From an uncultured Collinsella sp. (GTDB lineage: Bacteria > Actinomycetota > Coriobacteriia > Coriobacteriales > Coriobacteriaceae), in NCBI GenBank assembly GCA_934668345.1, contig CAKUNE010000003.1, positions 62,001-126,000 of the forward strand: a DNA stretch of 64,000 nucleotides, in the 5' to 3' direction. Numbering within the stretch: position 1 is the stretch's first letter; each line of letters starts with the position of its first letter. Both the position numbers and the translations under genes were made by a program. Below, piece after piece: positions 51,547 through 60,353 of this stretch. The notes beneath the pieces are model-generated. The model was not told the origin of the DNA. It made no database searches and saw only the letters and a program-made list of their open reading frames with translations.

Positions 51547-52920
51547 ATGGACATAACCATCTCCCTTATCACCACACTCGTTTTGACCCTCATCAACGGC
51601 TACTTCTCTATGTCCGAGATGGCCCTCACCACGGCCAAGCGCGCCGTGCTGGAGCACGAGGCCGAGGAGGGCGACAAGCGCGCCGAGCACGCCATTAAGC
51701 TCGCCGCCGACTCCGACCAGCTGCTGGCCACCATCCAGGTCGCCATCACGCTCGTGGGTTTCGCCTCATCCGCCGTCGCCTCGACGAGCCTGTCCGACCC
51801 GCTTGCCACGTGGCTCATGAGCTTTGGCATCGCGCCGCTCTCCGCCATCGCGCGCGGCCTGGCGCCGGTCATCATCACCGTCGCGGTCGCCTTCGTGTCC
51901 ATCGTGATTGGCGAGCTCGTGCCCAAGCGCATTGGCCTCGCTAACGCCGAGGGCGTGTCCAAGCAGGTCGTGGGGCCGCTTTCCGTGTTCCAGAAGATCG
52001 CCCGCCCGCTCGTGTGGCTGACTGGCGCCTGCTCCGACGGCCTGGCCCGCATCCTGCGCATCAAGAGCGCCGACGACCGCCAGAACGTCTCGGAGGAAGA
52101 GATCAAGTACATGGTCTCGGAGCAGGACGACCTGCTCGATGAGGAAAAGCGCATGATCCACGAGATCTTCGACCTGGGCGACACCGTGGCCCGCGAGGTC
52201 ATGGTGCCGCGCGTGGACACCACCATGTGCGAGAACGACGAGACGGTCGCCGACGTGCTGTCCACCATGCGCCAGACCGGCTTCAGCCGTATCCCCGTCT
52301 ACCACGAGGATCCCGACAACGTGGCGGGCATCGCGCACATCAAGGACCTGATTCAGCCCGCGCTCGACGGCAAGGGTGACCAGCCCATCGCCGACTTTTT
52401 GCGCGACGCCACCTTTGTGCCCGATACCAAGGACATCCTGCCGCTGCTTTCCGAGATGCAGACCTCGCACGACCAGATCGTGGTGGTCGTGGACGAGTAC
52501 GGCGGCACGGCCGGCATCATCACCATCGAGGACATCGTCGAGGAGATCGTCGGCGAGATCGAGGACGAGTTCGACCCCGATAACAAGTACCTCACGCGCC
52601 TTTCGCGCTGCGAGTGGCTCGTCGATGGGCGTTTTTCGTGCGATGATGCGATTGAGCTTGGATGGCCGCTCGAGGAAAGCGATGATTATGAGACCATCGC
52701 CGGCTGGATTTTGGAGCTTTGCGACTCGGTGCCCGACATCGGAGAGGTGTTTGAGGTCGCGGGGTACAAGTTTAAGGTGCAGTCGATGCGTGGCCAGCGC
52801 ATCTCGCTCATTCGCGTGATCGCTCCGGCCGAAATCGATAAGAAGGATTCCGAGTCCACGGCGGACGAGCCGGCGGCGTCGGGTGCGGGTCTTGCCGACC
52901 CGCACGACGGCGACGAGTAG
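51547..52920 (+). CDS. CNNM-domain transporter with CBS pair and CorC_HlyC domain
   Basis: 457 residues. The CNNM/DUF21 membrane domain (about 1-200, with the NGYFSMSEMAL start) is followed by two CBS domains (VPRVDTTM and EDIVEEIVGEI regions) and a CorC_HlyC C-terminal domain (about 355-430), then an acidic tail. The family includes magnesium and sodium exporters and hemolysin-C-like proteins. The likely ATG 51547 has GGAGG 15 bases upstream, an unusually long spacing with no better start. The next gene lies 24 bases downstream. Confidence 0.92.
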   Translation: MDITISLITTLVLTLINGYFSMSEMALTTAKRAVLEHEAEEGDKRAEHAIKLAADSDQLLATIQVAITLVGFASSAVASTSLSDPLATWLMSFGIAPLSAIARGLAPVIITVAVAFVSIVIGELVPKRIGLANAEGVSKQVVGPLSVFQKIARPLVWLTGACSDGLARILRIKSADDRQNVSEEEIKYMVSEQDDLLDEEKRMIHEIFDLGDTVAREVMVPRVDTTMCENDETVADVLSTMRQTGFSRIPVYHEDPDNVAGIAHIKDLIQPALDGKGDQPIADFLRDATFVPDTKDILPLLSEMQTSHDQIVVVVDEYGGTAGIITIEDIVEEIVGEIEDEFDPDNKYLTRLSRCEWLVDGRFSCDDAIELGWPLEESDDYETIAGWILELCDSVPDIGEVFEVAGYKFKVQSMRGQRISLIRVIAPAEIDKKDSESTADEPAASGAGLADPHDGDE

Positions 52921-52944
52921 GACAAGGACGAGTAGGGGAGAGTT

Positions 52945-53778
52945 ATGGCAGGCCTGTTCAACATCCTTAAGGTCACCGTCAGCGAGGACAAGATCTGCGC
53001 GCATGTGCTGGTGAACCCCGGCATGCCGCTCATGACCTCGGAGGATATCGAGGCCACGGCGCGCGTGTACTATCTGGTGCCGGCGATTGCCAAGCATCTG
53101 TGCCTGGGCGATTCCGGCCGCGAGTTCCAGGATTGCATGGGTCAGACTGAGCTCTGCCACCTGTTGGAGCACGTGTCGGTCGAGCTGATGAACGAGACCG
53201 GCCTTGCCGGCAATATCTCGTGCGGGCGCACCCGCGTGAGCGAGCATGACGAGCGCGTCTTTGAGATTGAACTTTCGTGTCCCGACGACGCGTTGGCCAT
53301 CGGCGCGCTGTCGTCTGCCACCTTCATGATGGATTGGGCCTACCTGCATGCCGACCAGCCCGCCCCCGACGTGGACGGCACGGTCGCGGGCCTGCGCAAC
53401 CTGGTTTTGGGCATGCGTGCCGAGGCCGAGGGCAAGGATCCGCACGAGGCCGTCGCCGCCGCGAATGGCGAAGATGCTGCCGAGGACGAGGGCGCTGACG
53501 AGGGCGATGTGCCGGTCGACGCCGAGCCCGTTGCCGATGCGACCGCCGAGCCCGTTCCCACCGAGCCCCAGGGCGTCCCCAACTTTGACGACGAGCCCCA
53601 GGTGGCGATTGATACCGAGGGCGCGGTTGCCGAGAACCACGAGGCCTCCGCTGCCGTCTTTGGCGGTGCGGCGACGGTTTCGGCGGGACCTGCGCATGAG
53701 GGCGGCCTGCCGCTCGTGGACGGCGCCGGCGAGGACCCGGGTGCCACGGTGGCCATGCCGGCTATGCCTCAGGAGTAG
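52945..53778 (+). CDS. Cyanophycin-synthetase N-domain-like protein with acidic tail
   Basis: 277 residues. Residues about 65-130 contain LCHLLEHVSVELMNETGL followed by SCGRTRV, which closely follows the N-terminal domain of cyanophycin synthetase (pattern HLxEHVxLELxxLAG, then GRTR). No ATP-grasp or Mur-ligase domain is present. Residues 150-277 are Ala/Glu/Asp/Pro-rich and likely disordered. So this is a stand-alone N-domain of unknown role, not a polymer synthase. Probably co-transcribed with the CNNM gene. Confidence 0.6.
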   Translation: MAGLFNILKVTVSEDKICAHVLVNPGMPLMTSEDIEATARVYYLVPAIAKHLCLGDSGREFQDCMGQTELCHLLEHVSVELMNETGLAGNISCGRTRVSEHDERVFEIELSCPDDALAIGALSSATFMMDWAYLHADQPAPDVDGTVAGLRNLVLGMRAEAEGKDPHEAVAAANGEDAAEDEGADEGDVPVDAEPVADATAEPVPTEPQGVPNFDDEPQVAIDTEGAVAENHEASAAVFGGAATVSAGPAHEGGLPLVDGAGEDPGATVAMPAMPQE

Positions 53779-53857
53779 GCCTACGCGTTTATCACCATCA
53801 CGTACCTGCGCCTTTGCCGTACGCAGATGAGCGGGGCGGCAAGTGTTGCGCTGCGGG

Positions 53858-53863
53858 TATAAT
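53858..53863 (+). promoter_or_regulatory. TATAAT element before the YtxH gene
   Basis: A perfect TATAAT lies 52 bases before the chosen ATG, without a convincing -35. Confidence 0.4.
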
Positions 53864-53914
53864 GGACAGCATTCAAACGGTGGGCGCCGATGTGCCCGCA
53901 GGAGAGGAATGATC

Positions 53915-54304
53915 ATGGGTAAGACTTTTAGCTTTGTCTCCGGTGCACTCTTTGGTGCCGCCGCCGGCGCTATCATCGGCGTTGCTCTGGCCCCGCGCTC
54001 GGGTGCCGAGACCCGCGCCATGGCTGCCGATATCGCCAACGACGCTTGGGATAACATGCGCGATACCTACGAGCACGGTGCCGAGGAGGCCCGCGCCGCG
54101 GTCAACGACTTCGGCCCGATGGTCGATGCCAAGACCGATGACCTGCGCGCCAAGGTCGACCTGGCCCGCGAGCGTATGGATCAGCTGCGCGAGCAGCTCA
54201 ACGATGCCATTTCGGGCGGCAACGTGACGCCCGCTGCCGACGTCGTGGTCGAGAACGCCGCCGAGGCCGACACCGAGGCTGCGGAGCCCTCGACCGAGGC
54301 ATAA
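53915..54304 (+). CDS. YtxH-like envelope protein
   Basis: 129 residues. The Gly/Ala-rich N-terminal helix (FVSGALFGAAAGAIIGVALA) and APRSGAETR right after it are the YtxH signature. The rest is a long amphipathic helix. YtxH proteins are linked to stress and the membrane; mechanism unknown. ATG 53915 has GGAGAGG 7 bases upstream. The next gene starts inside its stop codon. Confidence 0.82.
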   Translation: MGKTFSFVSGALFGAAAGAIIGVALAPRSGAETRAMAADIANDAWDNMRDTYEHGAEEARAAVNDFGPMVDAKTDDLRAKVDLARERMDQLREQLNDAISGGNVTPAADVVVENAAEADTEAAEPSTEA

Positions 54305-55059
54305 TGCGCGCCGGGGATTTTGTCGGCGCCAAGATCTATCGCAAGCCCACCGAGGACAAGCGCACTAAAAAGGACGGCACGCCACGTAGCCCTAAAAAGC
54401 TCGGAAAGATACACTTTCCGGTCTTTACTCCGGGCGGAACGCGCGTGGTGGGCTTTATGGTTCGCCAGTCCGATATTGCGGGCATGATCGAGCGCCCCGA
54501 CCGTTTTGTGGCGCTCGATGCCATCGGCGTCTATGAGGGCGCTATCGCGGTGGATGACGCCAAGGACACCTACGATGCCGCCGCGGCCAAGCGCCTCGAC
54601 ATTAACCTGGACGATTGCATCATCTGGGTTGGTATGGACGTGCGCACGGAATCGGGCGATGTCGTGGGATATTGTTCGGACGTGGAGTTCAAGCCGCGCT
54701 CGGGCATTGTCCAGATGTTCTATGTGACTGCTGGTGCCGCTTCGAGCGTGCTTGTCGGTGACACGCAGGTGCCGCCGACGATGCTGCGCGGCTACGAGAG
54801 CGGCGCGATGATCGTTTCGGACGAGGTCAAGGCGCTCGGGTATTCGGGCGGCGCCGCTGCAAAGGCTGCCGAGGCCAGCGTCGTGGTGGGCGACAAGGTC
54901 AAAAAGGGCGCCAAGGTGCTCGATGACAAGGGATCGGTCGCCGTGGACAAGGGCAGTCGCGCGCTGGGCAAGCAGCTCGGCAAGACGCGCGGCATGTTCA
55001 AGGCCTTTAAGGACGAATACCAAAAGGCGAGCGGAGGCTCGTCAAAAGCTACAAAATAG
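54304..55059 (+). CDS. PRC-barrel domain protein
   Basis: 251 residues with two PRC-barrel-like modules: FVGAKIYRK plus VVGFMVRQSDIAGM, and DVRTESGDVVGYCSDVEF. The C-terminal 70 residues are Lys/Ala-rich. One-base overlap with the YtxH gene implies coupling. PRC barrels serve as binding or RNA-related modules; the role here is unknown. A PRC-like module also starts the MgtE-like protein at 56.8 kb. Confidence 0.75.
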   Translation: MRAGDFVGAKIYRKPTEDKRTKKDGTPRSPKKLGKIHFPVFTPGGTRVVGFMVRQSDIAGMIERPDRFVALDAIGVYEGAIAVDDAKDTYDAAAAKRLDINLDDCIIWVGMDVRTESGDVVGYCSDVEFKPRSGIVQMFYVTAGAASSVLVGDTQVPPTMLRGYESGAMIVSDEVKALGYSGGAAAKAAEASVVVGDKVKKGAKVLDDKGSVAVDKGSRALGKQLGKTRGMFKAFKDEYQKASGGSSKATK

Positions 55060-55080
55060 CGACGTACCAAATGATGGGAG

Positions 55081-55117
55081 GCAAGCCGGAGACCTGTTGC
55101 TCCGGCTTGCTGTGTTT
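55081..55117 (+). terminator. Terminator after the PRC-barrel gene
   Basis: GCAAGCCGGAG (55081-55091) pairs with CTCCGGCTTGC (55100-55110), then TGTGTTT. Confidence 0.85.
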
Positions 55118-55131
55118 ATGGGGGAGGGCAC

Positions 55132-56538
55132 ATGCGCCAAAACGGATCCAACTTAAACGGGCGTTCGGGTGCGCGTCCGACGGCGCGCCGCGACCTGGGG
55201 CAGCTGCCCGGCGGTCAGCGCCGTCGCCGCCGTAAGCCCGGCGCGATGTACCTCAACCATAGCCGCGGGTTTAGCGACCGCAGCGCGCGCATCGGCAACG
55301 GGCGCTCGCCGCGCCGACCGTCCCGTCTGCCCTATGCACTCATCGCCGTGGGTTGCGCACTCGTACTGTTTATCGCTGCCGTCGTGGGCTATGTCAACCG
55401 CAGCGTGGACGTGGAGCTCAACGGCCAGAAGACCGCGGTGCGCGTGGGCTCTACGCTGCAGAATCTCATCGACGACCAGGAGTTGACTGACACCTACGAC
55501 GCAGGCGACCTGCTGGCCGTCGATGACAGCGTGCTCAAGCGCCATGGCGGCGAAAAGCTGTCGGTTAAGGTGGACGGCAAGCGTGTGAAGCAGGGCAAAT
55601 GGGATAGCCGCGAACTTGCCGGCGGCGAGAAGGTGACGGTCAAAGACGGCCGCAACATCTACGAGAAGCACGAGGTGCAGGCCACGACCATCGAGCCCAA
55701 GCTGAAGGTCGAGGGCACGGGCGCCATCGAGTATGTGCAGACATGGGGCGTCCAGGGTCGCTCCGAGGTGTGGGTCGGCGAGCAGTCGGGCAAGACGCAG
55801 GACCGTGGCGAGGTTGTGCCCGCCGCCGATTGCGTGGTTGCCTGCGCCAGCGTGGCGCCCAAGGGCAACGAGAAGGTCGTGGCGCTGACGTTTGACGAGG
55901 GACCGAGCGGTGCCACTAAACAGATCTTGCAGGTACTCAAGGAAAAGGGCGTCACCGCGACGTTCTTCCTGTCGGGCGATGCGGTCGAGGCCTCGTCCGC
56001 CACGGCCAAGGCGATTGTCGATGCCGGGTGCGAGATCGGATCCAACAGCTACAGCGACGATTCGCTCAAGGGTCAGGACCGTGAGGCGGTACGCGAGCAG
56101 ATTACGAAAGGCACCGATGCGATTAAGTCGGCGACCGGCGTGAAGACGATGCTGCTGCGTGCTCCCTACGCTGCCTTTGACGAGCAAAACTGGATTGATG
56201 TGATGGACCTGGTCTCCGCCGTGGTCTCGTGGAATATTGACTCGGGCGACTGGCTGCTCAACGGTGCCGACGAGCAGGTCTCAACGGTGCTCGATTCGGT
56301 GACGCCGGGCAATATCGTGCTGCTCACCGATAGAGACGAATGCGCCGAGCAGACGCTCGAGGCGCTGCCGCAGATTATCGACGGTCTTGTCGCCGACGGC
56401 TACAAGATCGTGACGCTCAGCGACCTGGTTAAGACGGACACGTCGCTGAGCAAAAAGCTCACCTCGCTGACGAAGGTCACGATGCCCAAGAACGCCGTGT
56501 TCCCCCAACTCGCCGAGGATGACGAAACCACGGAGTAA
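55132..56538 (+). CDS. NodB-fold (polysaccharide deacetylase-like) membrane protein lacking metal ligands
   Basis: 468 residues. A basic cytosolic N-terminus (1-67), one membrane helix (about 68-90), a beta-grasp/DUF348-like region (93-190), then the NodB fold (about 245-460). Motif 1 is TFDEGPS (253-259), with Glu for the second Asp. Motif 2, normally with two metal His (HTxxH), reads SNSYSDD and has none. RAPYA and WNIDSGDW are kept, but the final catalytic His motif reads VLLTDRD. The metal-dependent activity is therefore probably lost. It may bind glycans at the cell surface. Confidence 0.78.
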   Translation: MRQNGSNLNGRSGARPTARRDLGQLPGGQRRRRRKPGAMYLNHSRGFSDRSARIGNGRSPRRPSRLPYALIAVGCALVLFIAAVVGYVNRSVDVELNGQKTAVRVGSTLQNLIDDQELTDTYDAGDLLAVDDSVLKRHGGEKLSVKVDGKRVKQGKWDSRELAGGEKVTVKDGRNIYEKHEVQATTIEPKLKVEGTGAIEYVQTWGVQGRSEVWVGEQSGKTQDRGEVVPAADCVVACASVAPKGNEKVVALTFDEGPSGATKQILQVLKEKGVTATFFLSGDAVEASSATAKAIVDAGCEIGSNSYSDDSLKGQDREAVREQITKGTDAIKSATGVKTMLLRAPYAAFDEQNWIDVMDLVSAVVSWNIDSGDWLLNGADEQVSTVLDSVTPGNIVLLTDRDECAEQTLEALPQIIDGLVADGYKIVTLSDLVKTDTSLSKKLTSLTKVTMPKNAVFPQLAEDDETTE

Positions 56539-56845
56539 TCCCCAACGGCTATGTCACGGATACGTCAGCGTTTGGTATGCCTGCAATGTGCAGCGCATAA
56601 ATTCGGTGCCGCAGCGCGATGCTGATGCTATAGTTACTGCGGTTAATGAGGGTCAAGAGAAAGGTTGCAGGTGAAATCCAAACCTCGACCATACAGTCGA
56701 TGACCCCATGCAGGTGCTTTTTGCGCATGCACGGGGTGTAAGCGTCGAGCGGCGTGCCGCCCGCGCATGCGTATACATATCCAATTGTCCACGGATGGCG
56801 TGCCCGTTTTGCCGCGGTCCGCAGGAATAATGATGGGGAGCACCA
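56539..56845 (+). other. Possible structured leader of the MgtE-like/NRAMP operon
   Basis: The 307-base gap has no credible gene but several paired segments, including CCCCATGCA...TGCACGGGG (near 56705-56737). GAGGGTCAAGAGAAA (near 56647) and CCATACAGT (near 56690) faintly recall conserved pieces of the Mg-sensing M-box, which would fit the genes downstream. The resemblance is weak and the typical AGGTGAGGCT core is not seen. Confidence 0.25.
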
Positions 56846-58690
56846 TTGAATTATCTGAGTGAGATGCTCAAACTGCCGGTCTTGGACGTCGACGGCGAGA
56901 AGCTCGGCGTGGTCAACGATTTTGGTATTGCTACCGGCGAAGTTTTTCCGCACGTGACGTCGCTCGCGTTCCGCGGTCCCGGCAAGACGCCGTTTATGAT
57001 CAGCTGGCGCAAGTGGGTCGACCGTATCGACGAGACGGGCGTGTACCTCAATACATCTGCCACCAATATCCGCTTTTCCTACCTGCAGCCGACCGAGCTG
57101 TTGCTCGCGCGCGACGTTCTCAACAAGCAGATCGTCGACACGCAGGGCATGAAGGTCGTGCGCGTAAACGACATCAAGTTCTCCATGTCGGGCGAAAACC
57201 AGCTGCGTCTGCTGGGTGCCGAGGTCGGCGCTCGCGGCCTGCTACGCGCGATCAGCCCCGCGCTCGAGCATGTCGTCGAGGGCTTTATGAAGCACCTGGG
57301 CAAGCCGCTCAGCGAGGACATCATCGCCTGGTCCTACATGGACCTGCTCGATCGCTCGACCAAGAACATCCAGCTCTCGGTGTCGCACAAGACGCTCGGC
57401 GAGCTGCATCCCGCCGACATCGCCGACATTATCGAGCAGCTCGACCCGCGCCTGCGCGCGCAGGTTTTTGCACAGCTCGATACCGCCCAGGCCGCCGAGG
57501 CCATCTCGGAGTTCGATGACGACGAGCTCATGACCGAGATGCTCGAGGGCCTGTCCGACACGGACGCATCGTCGATGCTGGCCATGATGGACCCGGACGA
57601 CGCCGCCGACCTGATCGACGAGCTCAGCTACGAGAAGGCCGAGAAGCTCCTGCGCCTGATGGGCGTCAAGGAGGAGAAGGCGATTCGTAACCTGCTGGGG
57701 TATGAGGACAACACCGCCGGCCGCATCATGACCTCGGAGTTTGTCTCCCTGCCCGCTACGGCAACGGTCGGTGACGCCATCGAGGCGATTCGCGAGCTCG
57801 ACGAGGACTTCGAGAGCGTCTACTACGTCTATACCGAGGATCCGAGCGGCATGCTGACCGGCGTGCTCTCGCTGCGCACGCTGATCGTAGCCGACCGCGA
57901 CGCCACGCTGGGTCAGCTGGCCTATCGCGACCTGGTCTATGTGTCGCCTGACGAGGACCAGGAAGACGTGACGGACGAGATGACCAAGTACGACCTGGTT
58001 GCCATCCCTGTCTGCGACGAGAACCGTCATATCCTGGGTATCGTGACCTTCGACGACGCCATGGACGTTATCGCTGAGGAGCATCAGGAGGACCTGCAGA
58101 TCGCCGGTGTCGGCTCGGGCGATAGCGCGTCGGACGACTCGACGAACGTGCTCAGCTGGTTCGTGCATCGCCAGTACTGGGTTGTTGTATGGGGCATCGC
58201 GTCGTGCATCATGGCGACCGTGCTGGGGACGGCGCTCGGCTCCGCGCATCTGGTGGTGTTCCCCATGTGCGCCATGCCGCTCGTGCTGCTGGCGGCCTCG
58301 CGCATGGTGTCGTTCGTCAAGAACTACTTCCTGGAGTATGACGGTCACGACGACGAGCCCAAGCCGTATCTGGGGTTCTTCTTCCAGAGCACGGGCATGG
58401 GCCTGATTCTGTCACTCGTGACCTACCTGTGCGCCCAGCTGGTGCGCACCGCTGCGTTCCCCGATGCGTCCATGTTTGAGGAGCAACTCTTTACCGGGTG
58501 TTTTAATATCGCTGCCATCATTTGCCTGGTTGGCAACATGAGTGCCGTGATTTACCTGATGGTGCTGTTCTGGCGTGACGAGCATGACCTCAACACGTCG
58601 GGCACCGCCATGAACGTCATTGCCGTCATGATCTCGTGTGTGGCGTATTGCATCGCCGCGGTGCTGCTCGCCATGTCAGTCATGGGTTAG
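56846..58690 (+). CDS. MgtE-like protein: PRC barrel, MgtE-N, CBS pair and divergent membrane domain
   Basis: 614 residues. N-terminal PRC-like module (1-85) and a second one (to about 150), then MgtE_N (about 190-295, LHPADIADIIEQLDP), two CBS domains (about 305-440, GRIMTSEFVSLP), and five membrane helices (about 455-612). The cytosolic half is clearly the Mg sensor of MgtE. The membrane half lacks the GGNxGTQ pore sequence of true MgtE. The NRAMP-related gene starts 8 bases downstream, so the two may work together, this one perhaps regulating or assisting transport. Confidence 0.8.
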   Translation: MNYLSEMLKLPVLDVDGEKLGVVNDFGIATGEVFPHVTSLAFRGPGKTPFMISWRKWVDRIDETGVYLNTSATNIRFSYLQPTELLLARDVLNKQIVDTQGMKVVRVNDIKFSMSGENQLRLLGAEVGARGLLRAISPALEHVVEGFMKHLGKPLSEDIIAWSYMDLLDRSTKNIQLSVSHKTLGELHPADIADIIEQLDPRLRAQVFAQLDTAQAAEAISEFDDDELMTEMLEGLSDTDASSMLAMMDPDDAADLIDELSYEKAEKLLRLMGVKEEKAIRNLLGYEDNTAGRIMTSEFVSLPATATVGDAIEAIRELDEDFESVYYVYTEDPSGMLTGVLSLRTLIVADRDATLGQLAYRDLVYVSPDEDQEDVTDEMTKYDLVAIPVCDENRHILGIVTFDDAMDVIAEEHQEDLQIAGVGSGDSASDDSTNVLSWFVHRQYWVVVWGIASCIMATVLGTALGSAHLVVFPMCAMPLVLLAASRMVSFVKNYFLEYDGHDDEPKPYLGFFFQSTGMGLILSLVTYLCAQLVRTAAFPDASMFEEQLFTGCFNIAAIICLVGNMSAVIYLMVLFWRDEHDLNTSGTAMNVIAVMISCVAYCIAAVLLAMSVMG

Positions 58691-58698
58691 GTGGTCGC

Positions 58699-59961
58699 GT
58701 GCAAAATACCAAGCAAAAGTCGGGCACCAAGCAAAAGCTGACCATCGCGGCCATCTTTGGCGCTATGGGCCCCGGTCTGCTGGCGGCGCTTTCGGGCAAT
58801 GACGCCGGCGGCATTGCAACGTATTCCAGCGCGGGCGCCAGCTATGGCTACAAGATGCTCTGGATGCTTCCCGTCATGACTGTGCTGCTCATCGTGACGC
58901 AGGAGACCGCGGCGCGCTGCGGCTGCGTCACGGGTAAGGGCCTAGCATCGCTCATTCGCGAGCGTTTTGGCGTGCGCAAGAGCGTGTTGGCCATGGCGGC
59001 GCTGTTGATCGCCAACACGGCCGTGACCATCTCGGAGTTCGCGGGTATCGCGAGCGGCCTTGCCCTGTTTGGCGTGCCGGCGAGCATCTCGGTGCCGTTG
59101 GTGGCGCTGCTGGTGTGGATGCTTACCATGTCGGGTAGTTTCCAGCGCATCGAGAAGATTCTGCTGCTGGTGAGCTGCGTGTTCGTGACCTATATCGTCG
59201 CCGCGTTTATGGCTGGCCCCAACTGGGGTGAGGTCGCGGTCGACCTGGTCGTGCCTAACATTCAAAATGACCCCAGCTACGTGTCGCTCGTGGTCGCAAC
59301 GATCGGTACCACCATCGCGCCGTGGATGATTTTCTTGGCGCAGAACAACGTGGTCGATAAGAACGCGGGCGAGGACGACATCGTGCTGCAGCGTATTGAT
59401 ACCGTGAGCGGCTCGATCGCCGCCGATATCATCGCCGGCTTCATCATTATCACGACCGGCACGGTGCTGTTCCCGGCTGGTATTCAAATTAGCGATGCTG
59501 CCGACGCTGCTCGCGCGTTGGAGCCCATCGCCGGTCAGTGGTCCACGGTGCTGTTCGCCTCGGGCCTGGTCGCCGCGAGCTTCTTGGCCGCCTGCGTGCT
59601 GCCGGGTGTTACGTCCAGCGCCATTTGCGAGGCATTTGGCTGGGAGCGCGGTGCCGATCGCAGCTGGGATGAGGCTCCGGTCTACCGCGGCATCATTACG
59701 GCCATTATCGGTATCTCGGCCGTGCTGGTGCTCATGCCCGGTGTCGATCTGTTCCAGATTATGATGACTTCGCAGGTCATCAACGGCGTGCTACTGCCCG
59801 TGGTTCTGGTGTTCCAGGTGGTTATCGCCGCCGACCGTCACATTATGGGCGCCAACCGCAACGGCCGCGTATGGAACGTGCTCACGTGGGCGACCATCGG
59901 CGTGATTACGGTGCTGACAGTTGTTATGTTTGTGCTGCAGGCGATGGGTTACAGCGCCTAG
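58699..59961 (+). CDS. NRAMP-related divalent metal transporter (NRMT-like, probably Mg2+)
   Basis: 420 residues with 11 or so helices. Helix 1 has GNDAGG (D35-G38) in place of the classical DPGN, and helix 6 has IAPWMIF (near 207) in place of the MPH motif. Loss of the metal-binding Asn and Met is the mark of NRAMP-related magnesium transporters, known from the related gut actinobacterium Eggerthella lenta. GTG 58699 is the likely start, with AGGTGG upstream and only 8 bases after the preceding stop. A terminator follows. Confidence 0.87.
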   Translation: MQNTKQKSGTKQKLTIAAIFGAMGPGLLAALSGNDAGGIATYSSAGASYGYKMLWMLPVMTVLLIVTQETAARCGCVTGKGLASLIRERFGVRKSVLAMAALLIANTAVTISEFAGIASGLALFGVPASISVPLVALLVWMLTMSGSFQRIEKILLLVSCVFVTYIVAAFMAGPNWGEVAVDLVVPNIQNDPSYVSLVVATIGTTIAPWMIFLAQNNVVDKNAGEDDIVLQRIDTVSGSIAADIIAGFIIITTGTVLFPAGIQISDAADAARALEPIAGQWSTVLFASGLVAASFLAACVLPGVTSSAICEAFGWERGADRSWDEAPVYRGIITAIIGISAVLVLMPGVDLFQIMMTSQVINGVLLPVVLVFQVVIAADRHIMGANRNGRVWNVLTWATIGVITVLTVVMFVLQAMGYSA

Positions 59962-59984
59962 CGTCTCTTTTGGGGCTTCGAGCG

Positions 59985-60015
59985 GGCCGTAGCGATGGGC
60001 TGCGGCCTGTTTTTT
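59985..60015 (+). terminator. Terminator of the metal-transport operon
   Basis: GGCCGTAGC (59985-59993) pairs with GCTGCGGCC (59999-60007) with one wobble, followed by TGTTTTTT. Confidence 0.9.
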
Positions 60016-60041
60016 GCTTGCTATAGGGGGTTAGTTATATG

Positions 60042-60277
60042 GCAGTGGGCAAAAAATGCCAAATATGAGTACTGTTGCTAGGGCGATAGCATTTATGTGC
60101 AAGAAGATAATGTACATAATCTAGAGTGTGTACATTAAAATTCACCTCAGCAGGCTCTAATCCAGCTAGATTGGCCGCTTTAGTGGTTTGCAGGGGTCGC
60201 TCGGACGCTATTTTGGGCGGATTTGCCTGCTACTAAAATAGCAACAGTACTCATATTTGCCCTTTTTTGCCCACAGC
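60042..60277. repeat. MITE-like element with about 36-bp terminal inverted repeats
   Basis: The left arm 60045-60080 (GTGGGCAAAAAATGCC then AAATATGAGTACTGTTGCTA) matches the complement of 60239-60274 except for 2-3 bases, and pairing extends to 60042/60277 with one mismatch. The 158-base interior is AT-rich, has no gene, and includes the partial dyad GTACATAATCTAGAGTGTGTAC. No clear target duplication is seen. Confidence 0.85.
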
Positions 60278-60296
60278 CCCTTGGCATGTTGTTACG

Positions 60297-60337
60297 AAGC
60301 CGCCCCTGGACTGGAATTGACAGCCCAGGGGCGGCTT
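60297..60337. terminator. Bidirectional hairpin between transporter and acyltransferase genes
   Basis: AAGCCGCCCCTGG (60297-60309) pairs exactly with CCAGGGGCGGCTT (60325-60337). The T tracts are short on both sides. Confidence 0.65.
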
Positions 60338-60353
60338 TCACTTGTCGCGGGAG

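Noticed and set aside
52945..53778. Cyanophycin synthetase
   Set aside because: Only the N-terminal domain pattern is present; neither the ATP-grasp nor the Mur-ligase domain follows.
51766..54057. A 763-codon minus-strand frame across the CNNM and CphA-N-like genes
   Set aside because: It crosses two plus-strand genes with good starts and domains, and lacks features of its own.
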